Assembly: GCF_900110415.1 (NCBI RefSeq)
Contig: NZ_FODR01000006.1
Location: 186,001 to 250,000, forward strand
Length of the DNA stretch: 64,000 nt
Reading direction: 5' to 3'
Source of the DNA: Mucilaginibacter sp. OK283
GTDB taxonomy: Bacteria > Bacteroidota > Bacteroidia > Sphingobacteriales > Sphingobacteriaceae
Made by a program: the position numbers and the translations under genes. Under the pieces are notes generated by a model. That model had not been told where the DNA came from. It did no database searches and worked only from the letters and a program-made list of their open reading frames with translations. Below are positions 8,503 through 15,314 of this stretch, piece after piece (position 1 is the stretch's first letter; each line of letters begins with the position of its first letter).

Positions 8503-8872
8503 GGGGTCGACCGGAATTGACAGGATGGAGATAAGTAGGTAAGCATGCAGCGCGTTGGGTGAATTAGCGCTTTAATCTGAACGCTCAAACTTACAAATGG
8601 CGAAAATAACTACGCCTTAGCTGCCTAATTTAGAATTAGCATAGCTTTTGTCCCGCCGGTTCTGCGTTTCATTGGATCGGCATCAGGGGCATCGACAAAT
8701 GAAACTGGCCTGCTTAGGGTGTGATAAGCAAGCGAGATAAAGCACCTACGGAACACGGTACAGGTAAGCGACTGACCTTCCTGTTCCCGACAATTAAACA
8801 GAAGCTAAGCATGTAGAAAGCTTACCTTATACCATGTTTGGACGAGGGTTCGAATCCCTCCGGCTCCACCAG
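8503..8872 (+). ncRNA. ssrA: tmRNA (tag GENNYALAA)
   Basis: A one-piece tmRNA of about 370 nt. The 5' end GGGGTCGACCGG pairs with the 3' end CGGCTCC before ACCA, forming the tRNA-like acceptor; the T-arm is GAGGG-TTCGAAT-CCCTC. The tag reading frame is at 8599-8628: GGC GAA AAT AAC TAC GCC TTA GCT GCC TAA, giving GENNYALAA, the form typical of Bacteroidota. It rescues stalled ribosomes with SmpB and marks the products for proteolysis. The last 20 or so bases match a degenerate copy at 11347-11362, marking this gene as an old integration site. Confidence 0.97.
8854..8869 (+). other. att-like core at the 3' end of ssrA (left)
   Basis: AATCCCTCCGGCTCCA, the T-arm/acceptor end of tmRNA, recurs with one mismatch at 11347-11362. 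The 3' ends of tmRNA genes are well-known targets of tyrosine recombinases. Confidence 0.55.
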
Positions 8873-8875
8873 CTA

Positions 8876-8908
8876 AAACGCCTGCCCCTGATAAGGGGTG
8901 GGCGTTTT
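8876..8908 (+). terminator. ssrA terminator
   Basis: The hairpin has AAAACGCC/GGCGTTTT outer arms and CCCC/GGGG inner arms directly after the CCA end of tmRNA. The 3' arm ends in TTTT. Confidence 0.75.
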
Positions 8909-9027
8909 ACGTTAATACTAAATGATCATCCGGTACCGGGCTCAACCTGCTCCCGGCGGGTATGTCATGGCACTGTGCTCAGCAGCGTAAAAAAGACCAG
9001 GAGTGACCATTACAGGGTTAACATAAC

Positions 9028-9105
9028 TTAACACATTTTAGGTTTAAGTTAACTTAATTTATTGATTATCAATAAGTTGAATTTTTGCATGGTTAACACA
9101 TTTTA
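9028..9105. promoter_or_regulatory. Operator-like array before the HTH gene
   Basis: Two exact 13-base direct repeats, TTAACACATTTTA (9028-9040 and 9093-9105), flank two palindromes: TTAAGTTAACTTAA (9044-9057, perfect) and ATTGATTATCAAT (9061-9073). The array ends 62 bases before the start of an HTH protein gene. It may be that protein's binding site or arm-type sites left from an integration module. The role is inferred. Confidence 0.5.
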
Positions 9106-9167
9106 ATTGCTAAAAATATTAGTAATTGTCAATTATTTTTGCTAACTTGCTATAAATTAAAAACATC

Positions 9168-9848
9168 ATGACAAACACAAAAACAAGGCGCTCGGTAGCC
9201 CTAAGGGATACTGACGACAAAATTAACAGGCTCCTGGCTAAAGAAAAAATTACCGCGACAGATGTAATGTCCCTTAACGAGCAGGAACAACGACTTTTAC
9301 AGAACAAGCTTTCCGAAATCCTGCAACAAGCACATGGCGCGGAACGGGACAGCTTCCTGGAAAAAATAGACCCCATCATGAGTGGAAATACAAAAAACGA
9401 CATTTGGGAACGCAACCACATGCAGATAAGTAACGCCATTGCCAGTCATATGCGCGAGTATGGCGTTATGCCCACAAAAAACGATTTAGCACAGGAAACC
9501 GGCATCAGCCGCCAAACCGTTGCCAAGCATATTAAAGAATATAAAGAACACCCGGAATTTGCCGCCCAAATGGAGCAATTTAAATTTATGAGCCACAAGA
9601 TATTGGCTAACGTATTTAAGCACGCCAGCGATGGCGATATGAAGGCGGCCAAGCTCTTTTTTGACATGGTAGGCGTCGCTAATAAACAGCCTGCCGCCAA
9701 CGTTGTTACCGCTCAAAACAACTATATCCAGATAAACAATACCATCCTGAGCCAGGAAAATTTGAAAAGCCTGACCGCGGCACAATTACAGCAGATAGAG
9801 AATATCGTTACCAATAAACCGGTAGAACTGCCTGCGCTGGGCGTATAA
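9168..9848 (+). CDS. Helix-turn-helix protein, possibly phage terminase small-subunit-like
   Basis: A 226-residue protein. A helical N-terminal region (residues 1-85) is followed by a helix-turn-helix at about 95-125 (MPTKNDLAQETGISRQTVAKHIKEY). A helical segment then reads HASDGDMKAAKLFFDMVG, a pattern seen in terminase small subunits and related phage DNA-binding proteins. No large terminase, portal or integrase gene is nearby. It follows the palindrome array at 9028-9105 and lies inside the ssrA-bounded scar, so it probably came with a mobile element. It could be a regulator of that element or a relic. The DNA-binding call is good, the role unknown. Confidence 0.7.
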   Translation: MTNTKTRRSVALRDTDDKINRLLAKEKITATDVMSLNEQEQRLLQNKLSEILQQAHGAERDSFLEKIDPIMSGNTKNDIWERNHMQISNAIASHMREYGVMPTKNDLAQETGISRQTVAKHIKEYKEHPEFAAQMEQFKFMSHKILANVFKHASDGDMKAAKLFFDMVGVANKQPAANVVTAQNNYIQINNTILSQENLKSLTAAQLQQIENIVTNKPVELPALGV

Positions 9849-10222
9849 ATTTTTAAGGTATCCCTTTCTTCATTGCAGGTTTCCCTTATCCGGGCGCCTG
9901 GCCTTCCTTTTATTTGAAATTTAAGGATTCAGGCTGAAAAATTCTGTATTAATTGTATTGATCGAATAGTTTTTATGGATTATTGTGGTAAATGATACCC
10001 AATTTTGGCGTGGTGTTGTGTGGTGCTATGGCTGATTTGTGCTTACAATGTGATATTTTACAGGAGTCACAAGTGCGCCAACCCGCGGGCAACCGCGCAA
10101 CACCTTGCGCCAAAAAAAGGGACAGAAGATGTGCCGGCAATGAAATTATCTTCCGGGTTTCACACAAGTAATTCAACCGCAGGCAGCCTCACAACACTTG
10201 CGCGAAGGCGGGGCTGGTGCGC
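9849..10222. other. Gene-free stretch within the scar
   Basis: These 374 bases separate two convergent genes. A frame crosses part of it but has no recognisable product and overlaps the nuclease gene antisense. GC-rich words such as ACCCGCGGGCAACCGCGC (near 10079) and related TTGCGC words recur. No clear terminator was seen. Confidence 0.4.
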
Positions 10223-11113
10223 TCAATCTTTAAAAATATCCTTAGCAATTACGGCTGTTTTTGAATCTTCTATGCGGACCGTCAGCGGTATTACTGATTT
10301 CATCATATTTTCCAGCTTGCGGATATTCCTTTTAATATTAACTTCTTTAGAAAACCAAACGCAAAAAAATATAAAGTTTTTGAAGTCGATGAAAGCGGCT
10401 ACTTCAATTGCCGGGTAGTTTTCAACATTTGCAATTCTTATGACAGTTTTAGCATCATTCCGCTGAATTGAATCTTGATAGTTGATATAATTTACTTTTC
10501 GTCCGTCGCGAATACCATCTTCCTGCAATTTGAGTAAATTATCTAAAGTATCTGAACCCGACTTCTTATCCCAAAAGTTAATATATGCAAGCTCCCTTGC
10601 TTCTCCGGCTTCGTCAAATGTTAAGCCACGTTGGTATAGATAGCATATTGCGCCCGGGGTGCGCCTTGCGTCAACGATCCATCCGAAAGGTGCGACTATA
10701 ATTGCACCGTTTTCGCCAGCCATTGGAATAGCCAGTTCACCATGAAATCGGTCTTTGAAATCTTCTAAGCTGTAAATATCGAGTTCAAGGTGTTGCGGGT
10801 TATTATAAGCCCGTTGCAATGCAGATTCAGTATAGCCTTTTTCAGAAATCATCAATCCTTTATCGGCTCCAATGTCATCTAACATACCTATGAACGATTC
10901 CACCTTTTTTATGTCAGCTTTCTTATTGTAATATTTGCAATCAACTGCAATTTTAATTTCTTTTCCACCGACAGTCTCTGTGATCATAATGTCAATTTGC
11001 CTGCTTCTTTTTGAATGCCGGCCTCGGATTTTTACGTCTTTAACTACTTGTGCATTAGGAAATGATAATTTACAAGCCCCAAATACTTCTTCTTCGTACT
11101 TACCCCAATCCAT
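10223..11113 (-). CDS. Mrr-like restriction endonuclease
   Basis: A 296-residue protein. Residues 1 to about 120 show the PD-(D/E)xK nuclease core of the Mrr catalytic family: a helix WGKYEEEVF, then SKRSRQIDIMI (catalytic D), then KIAVDCKYYNK (D-x-K, where most relatives have E-x-K), then a helix with SFIGMLDDIGADKGLMISEKGYTESA. The C-terminal 170 residues are unrecognised and may read the target or sense a signal. Mrr-type enzymes cut modified or foreign DNA. No methyltransferase gene is adjacent, as expected for a type IV-like enzyme. It lies in the ssrA-bounded scar beside an orphan cassette, fitting a small defence locus. Confidence 0.8.
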   Translation of the reverse strand: MDWGKYEEEVFGACKLSFPNAQVVKDVKIRGRHSKRSRQIDIMITETVGGKEIKIAVDCKYYNKKADIKKVESFIGMLDDIGADKGLMISEKGYTESALQRAYNNPQHLELDIYSLEDFKDRFHGELAIPMAGENGAIIVAPFGWIVDARRTPGAICYLYQRGLTFDEAGEARELAYINFWDKKSGSDTLDNLLKLQEDGIRDGRKVNYINYQDSIQRNDAKTVIRIANVENYPAIEVAAFIDFKNFIFFCVWFSKEVNIKRNIRKLENMMKSVIPLTVRIEDSKTAVIAKDIFKD

Positions 11114-11346
11114 TTTTTTTCCTTTATCAATAACTCAAAGATGGATAATTTTTTGCTCGTCATATACGACAATTAATTCAGTGTCTGTTCAGCTTATAAT
11201 TTGATATTTCTTTTGTAATTCATTTCAAATATTTATATCATAAGATTTGCAATTAATCTGTATTTGAAAGGTGGTGATTAAATCGGTGAGTAAGAATTTA
11301 TATCCATGTAAAATATTGAATATCAAGCCGTAGTATGGGAGATTTA

Positions 11347-11362
11347 AATCCCTCCGGTTCCA
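11347..11362 (+). other. att-like core, degenerate copy of the ssrA 3' end (right)
   Basis: AATCCCTCCGGTTCCA matches the tmRNA 3' end at 15 of 16 positions. The preceding GGGAGATTTA resembles a decayed T-arm. With 8854-8869 it bounds about 2.5 kb holding the HTH and nuclease genes. No integrase remains. Confidence 0.55.
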
Positions 11363-11565
11363 GATCAAAGATCTGTTTTCTTACTGAAAATAGGCTTTTT
11401 TGTTTTTAAGCATTTTTTTTAGATAGTCAAACAACTGTCAAGAGCGAACTGGTTTTGGTCAGGTTTTACATAAATTTTTGTTAAATTATCGTAAAAAGAT
11501 TACAACAGGTTACCCGCGGGCATCAAATAATAGGTATCGCCCACATATCAGTAATTTATCAACGA

Positions 11566-11596
11566 TTATGATTGAATATATTAATAATAATCATAA
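11566..11596. promoter_or_regulatory. Inverted repeat upstream of the orphan cassette
   Basis: TTATGATT (11566-11573) and AATCATAA (11589-11596) are exact inverted copies with a 15-base AT-only or nearly AT-only spacer, 25 bases before the first gene. It is a possible operator. Confidence 0.35.
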
Positions 11597-11620
11597 CTTT
11601 ATCATGCTAAACCTCAACGC

Positions 11621-12046
11621 ATGTCAACCAGCAAAACTCCACAGCAATCAGGACCTGTAACCGTCAGCAACATTACGGGTTCCTCGGTTATCCTTGGTAA
11701 TAATAACAAGGTAATCGCAAATATCCATTTTATGCAATTCAAGGATAACATGGAAACGGCTGATCCCAAACTATGGGAAGAAGTAATCGCAAAAATGGAT
11801 GAAATGCTGAAGGTAGTAAAAGGGATAGGAGATGAACACGAGGAGTTGCGTGACATCGATCTTATCCCGGCGGTCGGCAGCGCGAAGAAAGAAGCGGCGG
11901 CGATTGCGGCTGACCCGAGAAAGCCCAAGTCTTCCTTTATAGACAAGTTCAAGAATATTTGCGATCTGTCTGGCAAGGCGGTGGAGGTCGGTACTAAACT
12001 GGCACCATTCATTATGACCGTTGGGAAATTATTGGGTATCGCTTAA
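11621..12046 (+). CDS. Orphan cassette gene A: small protein with a G-N-N-N motif
   Basis: The 141-residue product is not recognised. Residues about 12-34 are beta-like and read VTVSNITGSSVILGNNNKVIAN; a very similar stretch recurs in the next gene's product. The middle (about 45-100) is charged and helical, with a WEEVIAKMDEMLKVVKGI segment. The C-terminus (about 105-141) has a longer helix ending in a hydrophobic tail (APFIMTVGKLLGIA) that might insert into or lie on a membrane. It is the first gene of a three-gene run with a 12-base gap to gene B. Gly/Asn-rich strands of this type often link modules in bacterial conflict proteins, but that link is only an impression. By eye GC is higher than in neighbouring genes. 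Confidence 0.7.
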   Translation: MSTSKTPQQSGPVTVSNITGSSVILGNNNKVIANIHFMQFKDNMETADPKLWEEVIAKMDEMLKVVKGIGDEHEELRDIDLIPAVGSAKKEAAAIAADPRKPKSSFIDKFKNICDLSGKAVEVGTKLAPFIMTVGKLLGIA

Positions 12047-12058
12047 ACTGTTTGCCTT

Positions 12059-12688
12059 ATGATGCCATTTCCAGGATTGAATGATGTAAGGGTGCAGTGG
12101 TTGGCCATTCAGCGGGGCAACTATAAGATATATGGATTTCTCATCTATACGGGCTCCGATTACGCTATTGTCGAATTTCTCAAAGAAGGGATTATTGATT
12201 TGGACGTGCTTTCCGGAGAGGAATGTGCGATCTTTCTCATTGAGCCACCTTCCAAACGCTGGATCGACTATGTCAATAAACATAACCATCCCTGGAAACA
12301 ATACTTAGACCAGTTGATCGTACTTCAATCCACAACGCTGGCTACTGAAGATGACAATGATGCCGAGGAACGCGGATCGGTTCCCGATAACGTCCAAATG
12401 CGCAATATCTTCAACTCTGTCGTCATTGTCGGCAATGGGAACGAAGTGAACGTCGAACAGCTCATGACACCCAACTATGAGGCGCTGTTCGACCGAAGCG
12501 AAGCTTACGAAGTGGCAGATCATTTCCGAATCCCCAGGAGCCAGTTGCCTTGCTTGGTCTTTTTCAAAAGCCTGGATGACCGGAATGTTTGGCCATTATC
12601 CTTGCGCATCTACCGTCAGCCATGGGAACTGACCGATTTTTTCAGAGACTTTTTCGAATCACCTGCTTTTAAAGCTTTACTTGCATGA
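12059..12688 (+). CDS. Orphan cassette gene B: two-domain protein with the shared G-N-x-N motif
   Basis: The 209-residue product is not recognised. Residues about 8-85 look like an alpha/beta domain (VQWLAIQRGNYKIYGFLIYTG, then ECAIFLIEPP). An acidic linker (ATEDDNDAEERG) leads to NIFNSVVIVGNGNEVNV at about 117-133, matching NITGSSVILGNNNKVIAN of gene A in pattern and spacing. The C-terminal domain (about 140-209) holds YEVADHFRIPRSQLPCLVFF and ends in helices. The shared strand motif suggests that A and B bind each other or a common partner. ATG ATG is present at the start (12059 and 12062). The stop lies one base before the start of gene C, indicating translational coupling. Confidence 0.7.
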   Translation: MMPFPGLNDVRVQWLAIQRGNYKIYGFLIYTGSDYAIVEFLKEGIIDLDVLSGEECAIFLIEPPSKRWIDYVNKHNHPWKQYLDQLIVLQSTTLATEDDNDAEERGSVPDNVQMRNIFNSVVIVGNGNEVNVEQLMTPNYEALFDRSEAYEVADHFRIPRSQLPCLVFFKSLDDRNVWPLSLRIYRQPWELTDFFRDFFESPAFKALLA

Positions 12689-12689
12689 T

Positions 12690-14075
12690 ATGGATTTTGA
12701 GCAACTGACCCCTGTCCTGATCGAAGGAAACGTTGGCGAAACGCTGGATCTTTCCGCATTGTCAATGCTGCCTGAAGCATTGCGCAATGATCAATTGGTG
12801 AGATGGCTCGTTAATTTCACACGGGAGAATACCGATAATTTTGGACGCCGCGACAATGAAAGACCGGAAGATTTTTTCGTTAAAGACCTGCTGAAGGACC
12901 TCGTCGCCGAAAATGTTAAATTCTATTATGCAGTCCTTTTTCATATCGGCCGGCGTTTAAAAGTCGCCGCGCTGGCTGATGAGACCATTATGTCTGCACT
13001 TGAGACCGGACAGCTCCGAGACACCGTAGCCAATAATCCGATGCTGTCTGGATATAATCCCCAGGTGGCGGCCGGGGTGCTGCGGGAAATGTTGCTGGAT
13101 GCTAAAAAAGAACATGCCCGCGTAGCAGATCAGAACTACGGCCTTTGGTTGATCTGGCGAGAAGAGGTAGCTGATTTCGAATCGGCAGTCTTTGAGACGT
13201 CCAGACGCTACAATGAGCAGGAATACGACCGCTATGACCGAGACCCCAGATATGGGCGCGTACTGCAGGTGTTCGCTTTACCGGGCATGCTGTTAAAAGC
13301 CTCCTTCCGGAATAAGCAGTTGAATCAGCGGATGAGCGAGCTCGGTTTCAATGTCCAAGTCAGTGAGCCAAGCACAGACCTGATGCCTATGGCGCTGCTG
13401 CAACTCGCTGCCATGCCGGACAAGGAGCGGTACGGTATGATGGATTTGCTCCGCGAATACAATATCAGTAAAGGCCTGGATGTCGAAAGCCTGCGCAGGC
13501 AACGCGAACAACAGCTTTCGGCAAGTATGGAACATCTGCTCGTGCGTGAATTTGGAGATAAAGATCCATTTGAGGCATATACTGCGTTGGGCAAAACCGC
13601 GGATGAACATTTAGCGGCGCTTTACGCAAAATGCGAGTTACCTGGCGGCAACAGGTTCTTTTATGCCGAACGCTGGCTGAAAGGGCTTGTGAAAGATTTC
13701 TACTATTATTACGAAAACCAGAGTCCTAAATACAAACCAGCTTTTGATCAGGTCGACTTCGTCGCTTTTGCGCGTAGCGCTGATTCCAGTATCAAAAGAA
13801 GTTGGGTGCAGACCTATCTTCAGCCGAGTATCAGCACCAAAGCGACATTGCAAACCATTTTTGAATTGAACTGGATCGAACCCATGGTGATTGCGATACA
13901 ATACCAAAACCAGCAGCAACTTAGCGGTTGGAATTTAGCCAGCGTGACCCAGGTTATTGAAATGACCGTGAAGCTTTTGAATGAACTTGGCTATGGGTTG
14001 TATACGCCTGCGGAGGAGCGGCTTGCCGCGTTATGGAAAGCCGCAGAGAAAGAAACCTATCGGATCAAGTGGTAG
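12690..14075 (+). CDS. Orphan cassette gene C: large all-helical protein of unknown function
   Basis: The 461-residue product starts at ATG 12690 (MDFEQLTPV), one base after the stop of gene B; an in-frame TTG at 12681 is less likely. The sequence looks almost wholly helical. It has no signal peptide, membrane segment, nucleotide-binding loop or nuclease motif that I can see. Notable parts are LVRWLVNFTREN, a charged EQEYDRYDRDPRYGRV stretch and an aromatic run FYYYYENQSPKYKP. It could be a scaffold, sensor or unrecognised effector. The gene ends at a cluster of MITE-like elements, so the cassette is bounded by mobile DNA on both sides. Confidence 0.72.
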   Translation: MDFEQLTPVLIEGNVGETLDLSALSMLPEALRNDQLVRWLVNFTRENTDNFGRRDNERPEDFFVKDLLKDLVAENVKFYYAVLFHIGRRLKVAALADETIMSALETGQLRDTVANNPMLSGYNPQVAAGVLREMLLDAKKEHARVADQNYGLWLIWREEVADFESAVFETSRRYNEQEYDRYDRDPRYGRVLQVFALPGMLLKASFRNKQLNQRMSELGFNVQVSEPSTDLMPMALLQLAAMPDKERYGMMDLLREYNISKGLDVESLRRQREQQLSASMEHLLVREFGDKDPFEAYTALGKTADEHLAALYAKCELPGGNRFFYAERWLKGLVKDFYYYYENQSPKYKPAFDQVDFVAFARSADSSIKRSWVQTYLQPSISTKATLQTIFELNWIEPMVIAIQYQNQQQLSGWNLASVTQVIEMTVKLLNELGYGLYTPAEERLAALWKAAEKETYRIKW

Positions 14076-14082
14076 GCCCATT

Positions 14083-14346
14083 CAGCTTCTGGTCGGTGTT
14101 ATCAGGCTGACCGAGAATTGCTTTAGATAGTAAAGTTTGATCCAATTTTTGGAGATTTTGTTGAAAATTGTCAAACTGTTTCACTTACAAACTGAAATCC
14201 CCCTTAGCGCAACTCTTGTGCAGCAGCCTGCGGGTTGATGACTTGTGACTTGTTTTACAAAACGTATCGCGAAGCAAAGGTCACCTATAGCTCAAAGCCC
14301 CATAGATAAGACCTGCGCCAAAATGAGATAACACCGACAACAGGCT
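14083..14346. mobile_element. MITE-like element A
   Basis: This 264-base non-coding element has terminal inverted repeats. The left end reads CAGCTTCTGGTCGGTGTTAT and the right end GAGATAACACCGACAACAGG; read inward these match at about 17 of 21 positions. The ends match those of elements B and C. The interior is different and AT-rich. It starts 7 bases after the stop of cassette gene C. Confidence 0.55.
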
Positions 14347-14405
14347 AATAGCACCTCTATCGAGCTGTAAGCAAGGCGCAAAAAGCAAATATTTTTAGTA
14401 TTACT

Positions 14406-14540
14406 CAGCTTTTGGTCGACGTTATCACCGCACCAGCCAAAGCATGTATTTTACATATGCTTTAGTTGCAAATCTGTATAATGCCGGGCTTCCGTAAGGC
14501 CAACCGGAATTGGTGCAGTGATAATACCGACCGCAGGCTA
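14406..14540. mobile_element. MITE-like element B
   Basis: This 135-base element has ends CAGCTTTTGGTCGACGTTAT and GTGATAATACCGACCGCAGG, which are inverted copies of each other. The interior holds AAGCATGTATTTTACATATG palindromic sequence and GGCTTCCGTAAGGCC. It is nearly identical to element C 3.7 kb away. No protein is encoded, so it would depend on a transposase in trans. Confidence 0.7.
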
Positions 14541-14552
14541 AAATGGGCTTTG

Positions 14553-15314
14553 CTACCGCTCTTCCATCCAGGAAAGGAACGCGGTCGATTTTTCTTTGTT
14601 GATCAGCAGCTTTTCCGGCGTTTCAACCATCAACCGGACATACAGCTTGCGCAGAAAATAATGCTCCACCTCTTTTATCGCTTTAAAGTTAACCAGGTAT
14701 TGCCGGTTAATTCTAAAGAACTGCTTGGAGGAGACGGTATTGGTAATTTGATCAAGCGACTGGCTGATAGCATATTCCTGCCTGTCGAAACACATGATAG
14801 AGGTTGCATCATTCCGAATATAGAAAAAGGCAATATTGTCGGTATGCACAGTTGTATACTTCTGATTTTTGAAAACCAGGAAGCTGGTTTTGCCGGCCGG
14901 CGACCCTAATTTAGATAGTAGGTCGCTTAGGTCGGGCATTGCTTTTTGTTGAAAGAAGTTTTTAAGTGCATCTACTTTTCTGAAAGCTTCTGCTATATCA
15001 TCCTTTGAAAAAGGTTTAAGCACATAATCAACCCCGTTGCGTTTAAATGCCTCTAATGAATATTCATCAAAAGCCGTGCAAAACACCACCGGGCACGTGA
15101 TGTGGACGGACTTAAAGATTTCAAAAGATAAACCGTCGGCTAACTGGATATCCATAAAGATCAAATCGGGCTGCGGATTATTTGCCAGTGCTTCTATAGA
15201 TCTTTCCACGCTTTGATACTGGCCGGTGATCCGGGCATCGGCGCGCAGGCCCAGTATAATATTCTCTAATGATTTAGCTGTTCTCAGCTCGTCTTCAATG
15301 ATGATGATGTTCAT
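14553..15314 (-). CDS. LytTR-family response regulator
   Basis: A 253-residue regulator. ATG 15314 (MNIIIIEDELR) is chosen over an upstream in-frame start because the receiver fold begins exactly here. The receiver has E7-D8, phosphoacceptor D55 (LIFMDIQLAD), a CTAFDEYSLEAF switch and K in DYVLKPF. The LytTR domain covers about 150-250 (FLVFKNQKYTTV, then QFFRINRQYLV). The start lies inside the 3' end of the kinase gene (20-base overlap), a strong sign that the two proteins pair. Element B ends 13 bases beyond the stop codon. Confidence 0.92.
   Translation of the reverse strand: MNIIIIEDELRTAKSLENIILGLRADARITGQYQSVERSIEALANNPQPDLIFMDIQLADGLSFEIFKSVHITCPVVFCTAFDEYSLEAFKRNGVDYVLKPFSKDDIAEAFRKVDALKNFFQQKAMPDLSDLLSKLGSPAGKTSFLVFKNQKYTTVHTDNIAFFYIRNDATSIMCFDRQEYAISQSLDQITNTVSSKQFFRINRQYLVNFKAIKEVEHYFLRKLYVRLMVETPEKLLINKEKSTAFLSWMEER

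Larger units (their letters stand above)
11114..11620. other. Gene-free stretch with the right att-like copy and an upstream inverted repeat
   Basis: These 507 AT-rich bases have no convincing gene. They contain the degenerate tmRNA-end copy at 11347-11362 and a TTATGATT/AATCATAA inverted repeat at 11566-11596. The promoter of the three-gene cassette should lie between these two points, but no good TAnnTTTG element with a spaced TTG was found. Confidence 0.5.

Noticed and set aside
8834..9031. A 65-codon frame starting in the tmRNA 3' end
   Set aside because: It reads through the tRNA-like part and terminator of ssrA, so it cannot be a separate gene.
9168..9848. Site-specific integrase of the ssrA scar
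   Set aside because: There is no R-H-R-Y tyrosine recombinase or serine recombinase motif. Only a helix-turn-helix and helical tail are present.
10005..10418. A 137-codon plus-strand frame before and over the nuclease gene
   Set aside because: Its second half is antisense to the well-supported nuclease. The product has no recognisable feature.
11614..12012. A 132-codon frame antisense to cassette gene A
   Set aside because: Composition is that of a shadow frame, with no domain, no spacing to neighbours and many Ser/Pro residues. The plus-strand gene has coupling to gene B.
11621..12688. Classical toxin-antitoxin pair
   Set aside because: Protein sizes (141 and 209), the shared strand motif and the third coupled gene do not fit known toxin-antitoxin types, and no RelE, PIN, HEPN or antitoxin DNA-binding motif is seen.
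13293..13919. Three long frames antisense to cassette gene C
   Set aside because: They are shadows of a GC-richer gene. None has a sensible start or family.
15295..15310. C-terminal HHHH of the kinase, resembling an engineered His tag
   Set aside because: The CAT repeats are explained by the overlapping ATC codons (isoleucines) at the conserved start of the response regulator.
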